Below are positions 56,377 to 64,000 of a DNA stretch of 64,000 nucleotides, one piece after another. Numbering within the stretch: the first letter of the stretch is position 1; each line of letters opens with the position of its first letter. This DNA comes from JAPOUP01 sp965203255 (GTDB taxonomy: Bacteria > Pseudomonadota > Alphaproteobacteria > Rhodobacterales > Rhodobacteraceae), in contig OZ241882.1 of the NCBI GenBank assembly GCA_965203255.1, positions 4,030,001 to 4,094,000 of the forward strand, read 5' to 3'. A program made the position numbers and the translations under genes. Under the pieces are notes generated by a model. The model did no database searches, was not told the origin of the DNA, and saw only the letters and a program-made list of their open reading frames with translations.

Positions 56377-57306
56377 TCATGCTGCGCACAGTTCCCTGTC
56401 AAACAGCCTCCTTAACTCGGGTGCAAGGCGGCTGCGCGTGATGTTTACCTCTGCATGGGTTGCACGGGCAAACATCTCACGGGCGGTACCATCAAGTTCC
56501 GTGATCTCGACCCCTTGTCGTCGCAACTCATCGCAACAGAACATATCATCCTCTTCTGCGAAGCGCCTTTGCGCTTCAACGGATCTATCGACGGCGCGCT
56601 GAAGACCAGAGCGGTCCCGAAGGTCCAGATCCTGCAGGCGCTTCGCGTTGAACAGAACGAGTGCCACGCCAAGCAAGTGCCGCGTCAGGAGAATGTGACG
56701 GTGAAATTCGTGGATCCCGAAATTCAGAATGTTGGTGAGCGGGTTCTCCTGCGCATCGACCCGGCCTGTCTTCACGGCCTCCGGAAGGTCGCGTACGTCG
56801 ATGGCAGTGGGCTCAAAGCCAAGGGCACGAAAGACGCGTTTATGGTCCTCGTTGGCCAACGTGCGGATCTTCAGGCCCGCACAATCGCGAGGAGCCTTGA
56901 TCGGCACTGAACTCGAGACGTGGCGGACGCCGTTGTCCCAGTAGCCCAGTACTTCAAATCCAGTGGACGCCGCAACCTCCTGCCGCAGTTGGTCTCCGAG
57001 TGCCCCGTCAAGTAACGCATAGGCGCGCCGGCGGTCTGGCAAAAGAAAATGTTGGTCGAACACGCCCAACGCCGGCACTTGTTTGGCTAGATAGCTTGAC
57101 GAGAAATAGCATCCGTCCAGCCCGCCGCATTCTGTCAAAGACAACAGATCGGCTGCCTTGTTGCCGCGAGCGACGATGTTCTCGCTGAACGCGAGTGAAA
57201 TTTTGCCATTGGTCTCCTCAGCCACCGCCTTTGCCAGATGACGTCCGCCACGTGTGTGGACGGATCGGTCTCCCTGATAACCGCCGAATTTCAGTTCGAG
57301 TGTCAT
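56377..57306 (-). CDS. DctP-family protein without signal peptide
   Basis: 309 residues with the TRAP binding-protein fold: GDRSVHTRGGRHLAKAVAEE, then SSVPIKAPRDCAGLKIRTLA (the conserved R of the substrate site), AIDVRDLPEAVKTGRVDAQE and NILNFGIHEFHRHILLTRHL. It begins directly with the mature domain (MTLELKFGGYQG) and no export signal is seen, unlike the dctP at 17529. No membrane subunits are nearby. Either a cytoplasmic ligand-binding protein or an incomplete gene. Cotranscribed with the LVIVD gene. Confidence 0.78.
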   Translation of the reverse strand: MTLELKFGGYQGDRSVHTRGGRHLAKAVAEETNGKISLAFSENIVARGNKAADLLSLTECGGLDGCYFSSSYLAKQVPALGVFDQHFLLPDRRRAYALLDGALGDQLRQEVAASTGFEVLGYWDNGVRHVSSSVPIKAPRDCAGLKIRTLANEDHKRVFRALGFEPTAIDVRDLPEAVKTGRVDAQENPLTNILNFGIHEFHRHILLTRHLLGVALVLFNAKRLQDLDLRDRSGLQRAVDRSVEAQRRFAEEDDMFCCDELRRQGVEITELDGTAREMFARATHAEVNITRSRLAPELRRLFDRELCAA

Positions 57307-57312
57307 GTGTTC

Positions 57313-57845
57313 TCACCTAAGCGCGGCCATCAACTCCGACGGATCCGGCAATTCCTCAGCTTGGCCACGTTTGGCCGACAGATCCATCGCCATGGTCGGC
57401 AGCGGATTGCGGTGACCGTCCGGGGCCGTCGGATGGGGCGTATCCCGGTCCGTCTAGAGTCGCTGGAACCAAGCATCGGTCTCTTCCCGCATCGGACCCC
57501 ACAATTGTCCGCCATGCAAGTCTTCCGGAGGGTAGCTGGTCAGGAAATCGACATGCCGGTCGGGTGCCCTGCAGCCTTCGGGAGCATAGCCCGCACCCTG
57601 TGCGATGTCGGTTGTCATCATCGGGTCACTGTGAGTGTCCTCGATATCGGTCACTCCTTGCTTCCTACGATGCCGTAGACCGCATCGGGCCAAACCTCGG
57701 GCAGTGCCCAGGAAATGTTCATCGAAATGACCGCGCCGTCATCCATGGCAAACATGGCAAGGGTGGAATCCTTGGTGCCCCACTTGCGGAGAAAGGCGTC
57801 GGTTGACTGCGCGTAGATGCGTACAGGAGTCTTTCCTTCCATCTG
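57313..57845 (-). pseudogene. Gfo/Idh/MocA oxidoreductase, 3' remnant
   Basis: Minus-strand codons GTKDSTLAMFAMDDGAVISM, NISWALPEVWPDAVYGIVGS, a frameshift near 57655, then DIEDTHSD and APDRHVDFLTSYPPEDLHGG, QLWGPMREETDAWFQRL, an in-frame stop, then HPTAPDGHRNPLPTMAMDLS and a final stop at 57313. It is the C-terminal half of a Gfo/Idh/MocA dehydrogenase; the N-terminal half is gone, cut at about 57845 by a repeat. It was probably the first gene of the DctP-LVIVD operon. Confidence 0.72.
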
Positions 57846-57905
57846 TGTTGTTTCCCTGTCTATGTCAGCAGACAATAGACAAACATTCCCGAATTGATCC
57901 GGCCG
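57846..57905. repeat. Repeat shared with 1180-1255
   Basis: Second copy of the 60-base repeat, at the junction between the truncated oxidoreductase and the displaced 3' end of the MNT-HEPN gene. Confidence 0.5.
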
Positions 57906-57948
57906 CCTCGAAGGCCTGCGCGGCTCTGGCGGCCGGTGTTTCTCCGGT

Positions 57949-57999
57949 TCAGTCGAGCGACGGGGGAGACCGCCACGCGCCGCGGTGCCGTTCGGGGTC
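57949..57999 (-). pseudogene. Displaced 3' end of the MNT-HEPN gene
   Basis: Minus-strand codons DPERHRGAWRSPPSLD and TGA match the C-terminus of the paralogue at 40996 (DPERDRGAWRSPSPFE). Joined to the MNT-HEPN gene at 60388 through the direct repeat GTTCGGGGTC, they restore its native end. Confidence 0.85.
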
Positions 58000-58016
58000 T
58001 AATGGCATTCGGTTAA

Positions 58017-58977
58017 GAGTTTGACTCATAAGTCATTGTTTTAATTATGTTATTGCATTTCAGGCACCTGCGTCCCTTGCCAGCCTTCGGAACAGGAACC
58101 GGCAGGCGGCCAGCTGCGCCCACGCCACGGAGCTCTCCAGGCTTCGCCCGGAATCCTTCGCCAGACGGCGGCAGCGCGACATCCAGGCGAAGGCGCGCTC
58201 CACGACCCAGCGGCGGTACAGCACCGTGAACCCTTTGATTCCCTTGGGTCTTTCCACGATCTCCAGCACCTCGGGGACACCCATCTCCGCGAGTCTGGCG
58301 CGCAGTCTGCCGCCGCTGCAGCCGCTGTCGGCCCACAGCCTCGTCACCTCCGGCGCCTTCCCGAGCATCGCCAGGATGACCTCCGGCGCGCCGTCCCGGT
58401 CCCGCGCGTCCGCCGTGTGGGCCTGCACCACGATCGGGGTCCCCTCCACATCGACGGCGATGTGACGTTTCCGGCCCCTGGCCTTCTTTCCGGCGTCGTA
58501 CCCCGACGGCCCCGCCATCTCCGTCGTCCTCACCGGCTGGCTGCCGGTCCCGGCGGCGGTCGGCTCCGGGTCACGCCCCGCCCGTTCGCGCGCAAGGCCA
58601 CGCAGCGCGTCCATCATGCGCTCCAGGACGCCCTTGTCGCGCCATGGATGGAAGTGGTTCTGGACCGTCGCAAACGGAGCGGAACACTTGGGAACCGCCC
58701 GCCACTGGCAGCCCGTCGCCAGCATGTACTGGATCGCGTCGAGGACCTCGCGGAGATCCGTGGACCGCGGCCGGCCCAGCTTCGACGGCGGCGGCGGAAG
58801 CGGCTCGACCAAAAGCCATTCCCCGTCGGTCAGATCGCTTTCATATCGCTCCGCATTGCGCCTGTACCTCTTCTGGGTGGTCTCGGTCCAGGCCATGGTA
58901 TCCTCCCTGTCTGGTTGGTTTCTGACACGGAGATACCACATCTGGGGGAGGCCATCCACATTTTAGGTCAACCTCTA
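58017..58977 (-). mobile_element. IS5-family element
   Basis: Imperfect inverted ends (GAGTTTGAC and inverse of GAGGTTGAC) flanked by TAA at 58014-58016 and 58978-58980, the short TNA duplication of the IS427 group. Contains one transposase. Confidence 0.8.
58060..58896 (-). CDS. IS5-family transposase (IS427-like)
   Basis: 278 residues from ATG 58896 behind GGGAGGA. SDLTDGEWLLVEPLPPPPSK, LREVLDAIQYMLATGCQWRA (N-terminal DUF4096-like), then RKRHIAVDVEGTPIVVQAHT (D), LWADSGCSGGRLRARLAE (D) and RWVVERAFAWMSRCRRLAKD (E), the DDE of IS5. A single uninterrupted frame, unlike many IS427 members that need frameshifting. Confidence 0.9.
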   Translation of the reverse strand: MAWTETTQKRYRRNAERYESDLTDGEWLLVEPLPPPPSKLGRPRSTDLREVLDAIQYMLATGCQWRAVPKCSAPFATVQNHFHPWRDKGVLERMMDALRGLARERAGRDPEPTAAGTGSQPVRTTEMAGPSGYDAGKKARGRKRHIAVDVEGTPIVVQAHTADARDRDGAPEVILAMLGKAPEVTRLWADSGCSGGRLRARLAEMGVPEVLEIVERPKGIKGFTVLYRRWVVERAFAWMSRCRRLAKDSGRSLESSVAWAQLAACRFLFRRLARDAGA

Positions 58978-59156
58978 AGAGATTCTGCCGCTCAAGTGCA
59001 TCAAATCTCATGCGTGCAATTCCAATCATATTGCGTTTTAGATCGAATCAATGCTATATATTGATATATACTTGGTGAACTGACTTCGACCGCATTCCAA
59101 GGCATGATTCGTCCGCCGCCGCATCTTCGGATGCACCGGGTCCGGCGTGTCGGCGA

Positions 59157-60233
59157 CTATCCGACAAGCCGATGCCGGTCATGGGTGATGATCCGGAAGT
59201 TGTCGGTGACGGATTCCGTGATCGCCTCCCATTCGTTGGGCAGCGTTTCGTTGAAGAATGCGAAGATCGCTTCGGTGAACTGGCGGAAGTCCGCATGGAA
59301 GCGGTTGTGCGTCACGTGGCGGTGCATGACGCCCCACAAACGCTCGATGGGGTTCAGGTGCGGCGCATAGGGTGGCAGGAAGTGCAGCCGGATGCGGCGC
59401 CCCGGCCGCTCCAGGAACGGCTTGAGCGCCTTCGCGTGATGGTAGCGGGCGTTGTCCAGGAAGACATGGATCACCCGGCTGTCGGGATGGGCGCGCTCCA
59501 GCTTCCTCAGAAGCCGCAGGCTCGTCCCGGCATCGATCCTCTCGCCCTCCACCAGCGTGAGCCTCATCGTCTCCAGGTCCAGCGCCCCGTGCAGGTTCAG
59601 GCGCCGCCGGCCGGTCGTCGACCTGATGGCGGGCCTGTCCTCGCGGACGAACCAGCCATGCGCCGGCCGGCCTTGCCATTCGGGGTGGACCGCGTCGGCG
59701 AAGACGACCGTCTCGTCGGGGAGCAGCCCGCGCATCAGTTGCTCGTAGCGCCGGATGAAGGCTTCCTGGGCTTCCCTGTCGGCCTGCCTCGGAAGCGGTT
59801 TCGGCTTGATGTACTCGAATCCCAGCCTGTGCATCAGCTTGATCGCGCCGCCGCGGGTGTATTCGACGCCGTGGCGCTGCAGGATGGCGGCCCGGACCTC
59901 GTTGGTGTCACGCGGCGGGCTGTCCCGGAACATCGCCCTGAGCGAGGCCTCCTGGCCCCGGGTCAGCTTGCCCTCCCGTTCCGGATACGCCGCCGGGTCC
60001 AACGAGGCGAGGCCCGTCCTGCGGAACTCCCGCAGCCAGCCGCGCACCGTGTCGGGGTCGAGATGGAGAATCCGGCAGACGAGGCGGACGCTGTTCCCGT
60101 CGTCAAGCGCAACGAGCGCGTTCGCGCGCCGCACCTTGAGCGCCGCAACCTTGCGCCCGCGCATGACCGCAAGAAGCGCATCGCGCTCCGCGGATGTCAG
60201 GATGGAACCGGCCCCGGACATGACGTCTGTCAA
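59157..60233 (-). CDS. IS630-family transposase
   Basis: 358 residues. N-terminal HTH pair (ALVALDDGNSVRLVCRILHL, DPDTVRGWLREFRRTGLASL), then EYTRGGAIKLMHRLGFEYIK, and the catalytic DDE: TVVFADAVHPEWQG, IHVFLDNARYHHAKALKPFL, PPYAPHLNPIERLWGVMHRH. All residues present, so possibly functional. The element ends were not defined. A different IS630 subgroup from those at 11279 and 45292. Confidence 0.9.
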   Translation of the reverse strand: MTDVMSGAGSILTSAERDALLAVMRGRKVAALKVRRANALVALDDGNSVRLVCRILHLDPDTVRGWLREFRRTGLASLDPAAYPEREGKLTRGQEASLRAMFRDSPPRDTNEVRAAILQRHGVEYTRGGAIKLMHRLGFEYIKPKPLPRQADREAQEAFIRRYEQLMRGLLPDETVVFADAVHPEWQGRPAHGWFVREDRPAIRSTTGRRRLNLHGALDLETMRLTLVEGERIDAGTSLRLLRKLERAHPDSRVIHVFLDNARYHHAKALKPFLERPGRRIRLHFLPPYAPHLNPIERLWGVMHRHVTHNRFHADFRQFTEAIFAFFNETLPNEWEAITESVTDNFRIITHDRHRLVG

Positions 60234-60360
60234 TGATGTTCACTGCTCGTTTTGACGGACATCTGGAACGTTCCGCGAATCATGTCAACCCGCAAGGGCG
60301 AATTCAGGACTCCGAGTATATATTTGAGGAATTGACGCGAAACAATGGCACTGAGACCTA

Positions 60361-61395
60361 CTAACCGAATGCCATTGGTTCGGGGTCCGGATCCGTGAGG
60401 GGCCGGAGGTCGGCCTGAAGCTTCAGGAGTTCAGACAGGAAGGACTCCCGCGCCTCGACCAACGGCGCCAGCCAGTGGTACGGCGGGGGAGGCGGGAGGC
60501 CCGCGCCGTCCCGCGCGATGGCCAGCCGGAGGGTGTCCTCGGCGGTTGCCGCGGAATCGGCCACATCCATGGCAGCCCGCGCGGCCACCTCGGCGAATTC
60601 CGGGTCCTCGGCGGCCGAGGCAAGCTCCAGCGCGAGCCGCCGGACGACGACGGGCAGGCGCCCGGCGGCGTGGTCAAGGCGGTCGGCGCCCGTCCCCTCG
60701 TAGCCTGCCACATGGTCCTCATGCGTGAAACCGTCCAACCGGCGGATGTCTTCCGCCAGAGCGGGATGCCCGGCCCGCTCCGCCTGGTCGGCGAGATGGT
60801 CGACACCGTGTGTCGGATGCGGGTCAATCCCGCGCCGTCCGAGCATGGCCTTGGCCAGGTGCTCCGCCGCGTCGGCGGTGCGGGCCACGAAAAGGTCGGC
60901 GGCGTAGTTCGTGCGCAGCCAGTCGCCGCGCTTTCCGGCTTCCGCCACCTCCCCCGCCGCATTCCTGATATGATTGGATGCGACGAAGATGAATCTCCTG
61001 TACTTTTCCGGCTCCATCGCTGGCTCCCCCTCCGGCCGCGGCCTGTTCCATCCACCCGCCAGCAGCCTTCCGTCACGCGTGATCTCGCGCCCGACATGTC
61101 CGATCGACAGGGCCTTGCGCCGCGCCAAGGCCTCCGGCAGGGCGAGTGCCTGCACGTCGCAGGGCAGCGCCTTGATTGGCAGGCCGTCCGGGATGGCGGT
61201 GACCCGGTCGCCGGTCTGGGTGATGAAGGCGATGTCCCAGTCGCTGGACGGCCGGTGGTCGCCCCGCGCCCGGGATCCGAACAGCACCGCCGCGCGCGCG
61301 TCGGGCCATGCGGTGAGCGTCTCCTCCGCCGCCCGCCGGATGCCGGCGAGGGTGACCGCTTCGGCGGTGGGCGTCTGTCGATCAAGGCTAGCCAT
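60361..61395 (-). CDS. Fused MNT nucleotidyltransferase-HEPN protein, C-terminus replaced by IS
   Basis: 344 residues from ATG 61395. Residues 15-120 are a minimal nucleotidyltransferase with AVLFGSRARGDHRPSSDWDI (Gly40-Ser41, Asp52, Asp54: GSx10DxD). Residues 127-330 are a HEPN domain with DAAEHLAKAMLGRRGIDPHP (R188-x4-H193, the RNase-type motif). In MntA-HepT systems these are separate antitoxin and toxin; here they are one chain. An internal ATG at 61017 with GGAGGGGGAG six bases before it would make HEPN alone. The last codons (PMAFG, stop) are from the end of the IS1595-like element. An ISKra4 sits 47 bases upstream. Confidence 0.8.
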   Translation of the reverse strand: MASLDRQTPTAEAVTLAGIRRAAEETLTAWPDARAAVLFGSRARGDHRPSSDWDIAFITQTGDRVTAIPDGLPIKALPCDVQALALPEALARRKALSIGHVGREITRDGRLLAGGWNRPRPEGEPAMEPEKYRRFIFVASNHIRNAAGEVAEAGKRGDWLRTNYAADLFVARTADAAEHLAKAMLGRRGIDPHPTHGVDHLADQAERAGHPALAEDIRRLDGFTHEDHVAGYEGTGADRLDHAAGRLPVVVRRLALELASAAEDPEFAEVAARAAMDVADSAATAEDTLRLAIARDGAGLPPPPPYHWLAPLVEARESFLSELLKLQADLRPLTDPDPEPMAFG

Positions 61396-62911
61396 GGTCT
61401 CTGGATAGTAACACGGGGAACTGAAGGAAAGAAAGCGCACCGTTGGGTTTGGGTGTAGCCCAGAATGTTGACCATACCGCTGCGGGCTGGTTCGCCCGCC
61501 AGTCCAGGAAGTCGGCCAGCCTGTGGCTCATGACGCAGCTTTTCAGGGATGGCATTGCGTTCGCCCCTTTCTTCGACCTGCGGGTTCCGGAGCGCTTCAG
61601 CCGGAGCCCGGACTGCCGGCAGCCGGCCTCCACCACGCCGCTGCCGGTCTGGATGCCCCTTTCGCGGCAGCTGTCGTACCGCATCCGTCCGATGCTGTTC
61701 CGGAAGTGGCGGCAGCAGGCCTCCACCTCCCCGGTCCGGTCCCTGTGCGGCTCCAGCCCGCGGACCACCCTCCCCGCCCGTCCCGCCCCGGTGTCCGCCC
61801 GGACCTCCGCGAACCGCCGGTCCCGCTCCGGCCCCTCCGGGTGGATCGCCCTGCCGGCGTCGGAGGGGTGCCCAGGCGCGTGGAGGAAGTCCAGGGCGTA
61901 GGTGACCCTGCGGCCCCCGAAGAGCTCCCCGCATGTGCCGGGTGTCCATTCGGCCCCGTCGGAGACGGCGCCCGGCTCCCCGGCCCTGCCAGGGCCGCGG
62001 CGCCGGGCCCCGCGGGCGGGGCGGGCGGCGGACGCGGAGGGCTCCCGGCCTCCGGACGGCGCAGCCGCGCAGCCGGCCAGGCAGCCGACCGGTTCGCTGC
62101 CCCTGTCTTCCGTCGCCGCGCCAGCCTCCCGGTCACGCCCCTCCGCGGTGTACACGACGGCCAGCCTCCCCCCGCGGGTCCCCGCGCTCCCGTCCCCCTG
62201 CCTGCCGCGGACACCCTCCGTCCCCTCCCTGCGCATCGGGATCCCGGTCCCGTCGACCGTCAGGTACATGCGTGATTCCAGCGGGCTGTCACCGATGACC
62301 TCCCCGCGCCCGGACTCCATGGCCTCCCGGCCGAGCGCCAGCGCCCGGCGCCGCGGCGAGCCTGGGGATGCCTTCACCCCGGCAAGGTCCGCGATGCGCG
62401 CGGCCGCCGCCCCGAAGCCCATGGGCGGCGCCGTCCGGGCCATGACGTCCGCCATCCCCGGCGTGAGGGCCCTTCCCTCCAGGCCCGGCGCCCGGTCCAG
62501 CGGCAGGCGCCCCCTGCCGCACCGGCGGCGGCGGAAGCACCTCCGCTCCGCCTCCACCCTGCCCAGCCGGGTCAGGAACGGCCTGGCCTTCCTTTCCTGG
62601 CACCGGACCATCGGCCTGCCGCACTCCCCGCAATCCGGCCCCGGCAGCGTCCCCGTCCAGCCGCCCGGAAGAAGCTCCGTCGCCGCCGCGCCGCCGGCGG
62701 GTGAGGCGTCCCGGAGCGCCCGCCCGCCGGCGGCGGGGTCCGGGACGCCCGACGCAGGCTCCGCCGCCAGCTTCGCAGGCCAGGCGCCGGGTTCCGCCCG
62801 GACGGCGGAGGGCACCTCTCCGGGCGACCCCTCCCCGGCGACGTCCAGGCTCCGCACCCCGCCGCCCTCCAGCCAGCACCAGGTGAATCCGCCGTCACGT
62901 CCGCGGACCAC
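61388..62911 (-). CDS. ISKra4-like transposase (N-terminus frameshifted)
   Basis: 507 residues from ATG 62911. CGECGRPMVRCQERK-type zinc knuckle (GECGRPMVRCQERKARPFLT), RMYLTVDGTGIPMRREGTEG (first D), TYALDFLHAPGHPSDAGRAI (second D region) and IQTGSGVVEAGCRQSGLRLK near the end, the ISKra4 pattern. The original start is probably ATG 63006 (MTEDGAKRVRRHPDAVAYPG), but a frameshift at about 62955 separates it. Without a native stop, the frame runs through the element end at 61451 into flanking DNA. Confidence 0.75.
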   Translation of the reverse strand: MVRGRDGGFTWCWLEGGGVRSLDVAGEGSPGEVPSAVRAEPGAWPAKLAAEPASGVPDPAAGGRALRDASPAGGAAATELLPGGWTGTLPGPDCGECGRPMVRCQERKARPFLTRLGRVEAERRCFRRRRCGRGRLPLDRAPGLEGRALTPGMADVMARTAPPMGFGAAAARIADLAGVKASPGSPRRRALALGREAMESGRGEVIGDSPLESRMYLTVDGTGIPMRREGTEGVRGRQGDGSAGTRGGRLAVVYTAEGRDREAGAATEDRGSEPVGCLAGCAAAPSGGREPSASAARPARGARRRGPGRAGEPGAVSDGAEWTPGTCGELFGGRRVTYALDFLHAPGHPSDAGRAIHPEGPERDRRFAEVRADTGAGRAGRVVRGLEPHRDRTGEVEACCRHFRNSIGRMRYDSCRERGIQTGSGVVEAGCRQSGLRLKRSGTRRSKKGANAMPSLKSCVMSHRLADFLDWRANQPAAVWSTFWATPKPNGALSFLQFPVLLSRDHG

Positions 62912-63133
62912 CGGCGGATGGACGGCCGCCCCGCCTTCCGTCAGACCCCCGGATACGCCACCGCGTCAGGATGCCGACGCACCCGTTTCGCTCCGTCCTC
63001 CGTCATGATCCGAACTCCCCGCACCTTGCCTCCGACGGCGCGCCGCCGGCCGGTCCATCCGGTCCCTGTCCGGCGCACGGTCTCCGGAAAGTGACGGAAA
63101 AAAACGATGGTGTCAACAGATTGGGCTACACCC
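61451..63133 (-). mobile_element. ISKra4-like element with 9-bp duplication
   Basis: Ends GGGTGTAGCCCA at 61451 and TGGGCTACACCC finishing at 63133, flanked by a perfect 9-bp repeat GTTGGGTTT (61442-61450, 63134-63142). Best preserved of the family whose broken copies are at 744 and 44105 and whose miniature is at 37256. Confidence 0.88.
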
Positions 63134-63283
63134 GTTGGGTTTATCGGAACAAAGGAACATGAAGTCCCAAAAGATTAGCCCTCATCCCTGGCGCGGATGA
63201 TGGTCTGCTGGCTTGTTTTCATTTGGGAATTATGACGAATAGTCACATTTCCCATTTCAGTCGCTCCCCCTCGCACCGGACGT

Positions 63284-63570
63284 TCACCGGGCGAAAAGCG
63301 CTTGGTGGATCTGCTTAATCGGAGCGTTCGGCATGTTGTATTCCTTCTCCATTTCCGCGTGATCGTCACTGGCTTCGACAGCTTCTTCCTCATCACGTCC
63401 ACCTCCCTTTCCAGAGCGGTCCGGAGATCCCTGACCAGACCCATGTGCCTCCTGAGGAGCCCCGGCAGGGTCGGCGCCTCTGGTTGCCGACCCGAACACT
63501 TCGAGGCGCGACACCCGGCGGCGGCAGGTCCCGGCGATCTCCTCCTTCCTGTCCGCGATTTCGGCGTGCA
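63284..63570 (-). pseudogene. MNT-type nucleotidyltransferase, degenerate
   Basis: From ATG 63570: MHAEIADRKEEIAGTCRRRV, SRLEVFGSATRGADPAGA carries the GS of the nucleotidyltransferase motif. The DxD part is deleted, a frameshift leads through MGLVRDLRTALEREVDVM, and the end returns to the first frame with EYNMPNAPIKQIHQALFAR. A second, separate MNT gene, inactive. Confidence 0.65.
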
Positions 63571-64000
63571 TGTCGAAATCCCTCTCCCGGCCCCAGCGTA
63601 GCCGATCCGTCAACTCGATGCCATTTGCAACTGCGACCGAACCCGCCACGTCGTCGCGCTGGCGGCAGAAGGCCCCATCGGAAGGTTTGTTCTTAGGATT
63701 ACGCTAACGGGGAACTTTCCATGAACGTCTGTCGCTAGTTGGCCTTGCCGATAACCCTATACTTATAGGCTGTTGATGCGCATTCATGGCAGGTTCTACG
63801 GCCCCGGACAGGCGGAGAACGCAGGCGTCTTCGAGCGGCAGGGGATCATCGGTTCCTCCGGAGCCAAGCGGTGAATGGCTCCAGCCAGGTCGGGAACTCG
63901 ATAGTCGCGATTGCCAGAAGCATACGGTCTCACGGGCAGCTATATCCGCAACTTGCGCCAATTCGGCCCAAATCATTGATTTCAACCCCGAACACGGTCC
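63571..64000. other. End of window without recognisable gene
   Basis: About 430 bases; open frames here (for example minus 63704-63985) have no family I recognise. Confidence 0.3.

Larger units (their letters stand above)
58000..60377. mobile_element. IS1595-like element carrying IS5 and IS630
   Basis: Ends TAATGGCATTCGGTTA and the inverse of CAATGGCATTCGGTTAG, flanked by the direct repeat GTTCGGGGTC (57990-57999, 60378-60387). The right 60 bases and the start of its transposase (58985-59045) match the IS1595 pseudo-element at 11080-11213. The rest of its gene is deleted and an IS5 and an IS630 occupy the interior. Confidence 0.75.

Noticed and set aside
60423..61949. A 508-codon minus-strand frame overlapping the MNT-HEPN gene
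   Set aside because: It is a different frame, basic and low-complexity, and crosses the ISKra4 end; the MNT and HEPN motifs are all in the 60361-61395 frame.
1..64000. CRISPR array, retron, diversity-generating retroelement, prophage, rRNA or tRNA genes
   Set aside because: No regularly spaced short repeats, no reverse transcriptase motifs, no phage structural or lysis genes, and no cloverleaf-like sequence found on reading both strands.

Overview
The window comes from an alphaproteobacterium, most likely Rhodobacterales-like. The resident genes support this: a parC, divergent hemE and hemC, an FnrL-type regulator beside a ccoNOQP-ccoGHIS cluster with its own FNR box, TRAP transporters, and moderate-GC coding sequence. 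A very large load of much more GC-rich insertion sequences and IS wreckage is laid over this. Roughly half of the window is mobile or degenerate, as in a genome going through IS proliferation and gene decay.

Layout. 1-443: start of a TerB-domain gene. 444-3725: a broken ISKra4-like element and a decayed three-gene operon headed by a TIGR04255-like gene. 3726-9300: nested IS elements. A Tn5/IS4-like transposase gene is cut by an IS110 element (IS110-B copy 3), which is itself cut by a second IS110-B and by an unrelated IS110-A; the junctions can be undone to the base. 9500-12500: a small decayed operon, an IS1595 pseudo-element and an IS630 element. 12870-25400: housekeeping block with parC, sulfatase, TetR, TRAP dctPQM, hemE/hemC, an FAD-linked oxidase and fnrL. 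25662-36930: the cbb3 oxidase operon and its assembly genes. An ISKra4 element carrying an IS30 sits inside the last codons of ccoN, flanked by an 8-bp target duplication. 37000-50330: accessory wreckage with a MITE, two DUF4338 (DruA-like) pseudogenes, a three-Cys-motif/TcmP remnant, a broken HEPN gene, an intact Uma2-type gene, a VOC gene, a TnpB remnant, an IS630 split by a second identical IS110-A, and a degenerate DDE element. 50350-57850: dehydrogenases, cytochrome b561-like protein, LVIVD-repeat protein, DctP-like protein and a cut Gfo/Idh/MocA gene, with one tidy IS1595. 57949-63570: a fused MNT-HEPN toxin-antitoxin-like gene whose 3' end has been moved 2.4 kb away by a nested IS1595/IS5/IS630 block, then an ISKra4 element just upstream of its start, then a broken second MNT gene.

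How the genes work together. FnrL (4Fe-4S oxygen sensor) probably activates the adjacent ccoN through the FNR box at 25662-25675. ccoNOQP encodes the high-affinity terminal oxidase; ccoG, ccoH, ccoI and ccoS insert copper and assemble it; hemE and hemC feed haem synthesis. The TetR-dctPQM operon, divergent from the sulfatase, looks like an uptake and catabolism unit. All family names come from motif recognition by eye; no database search was run.
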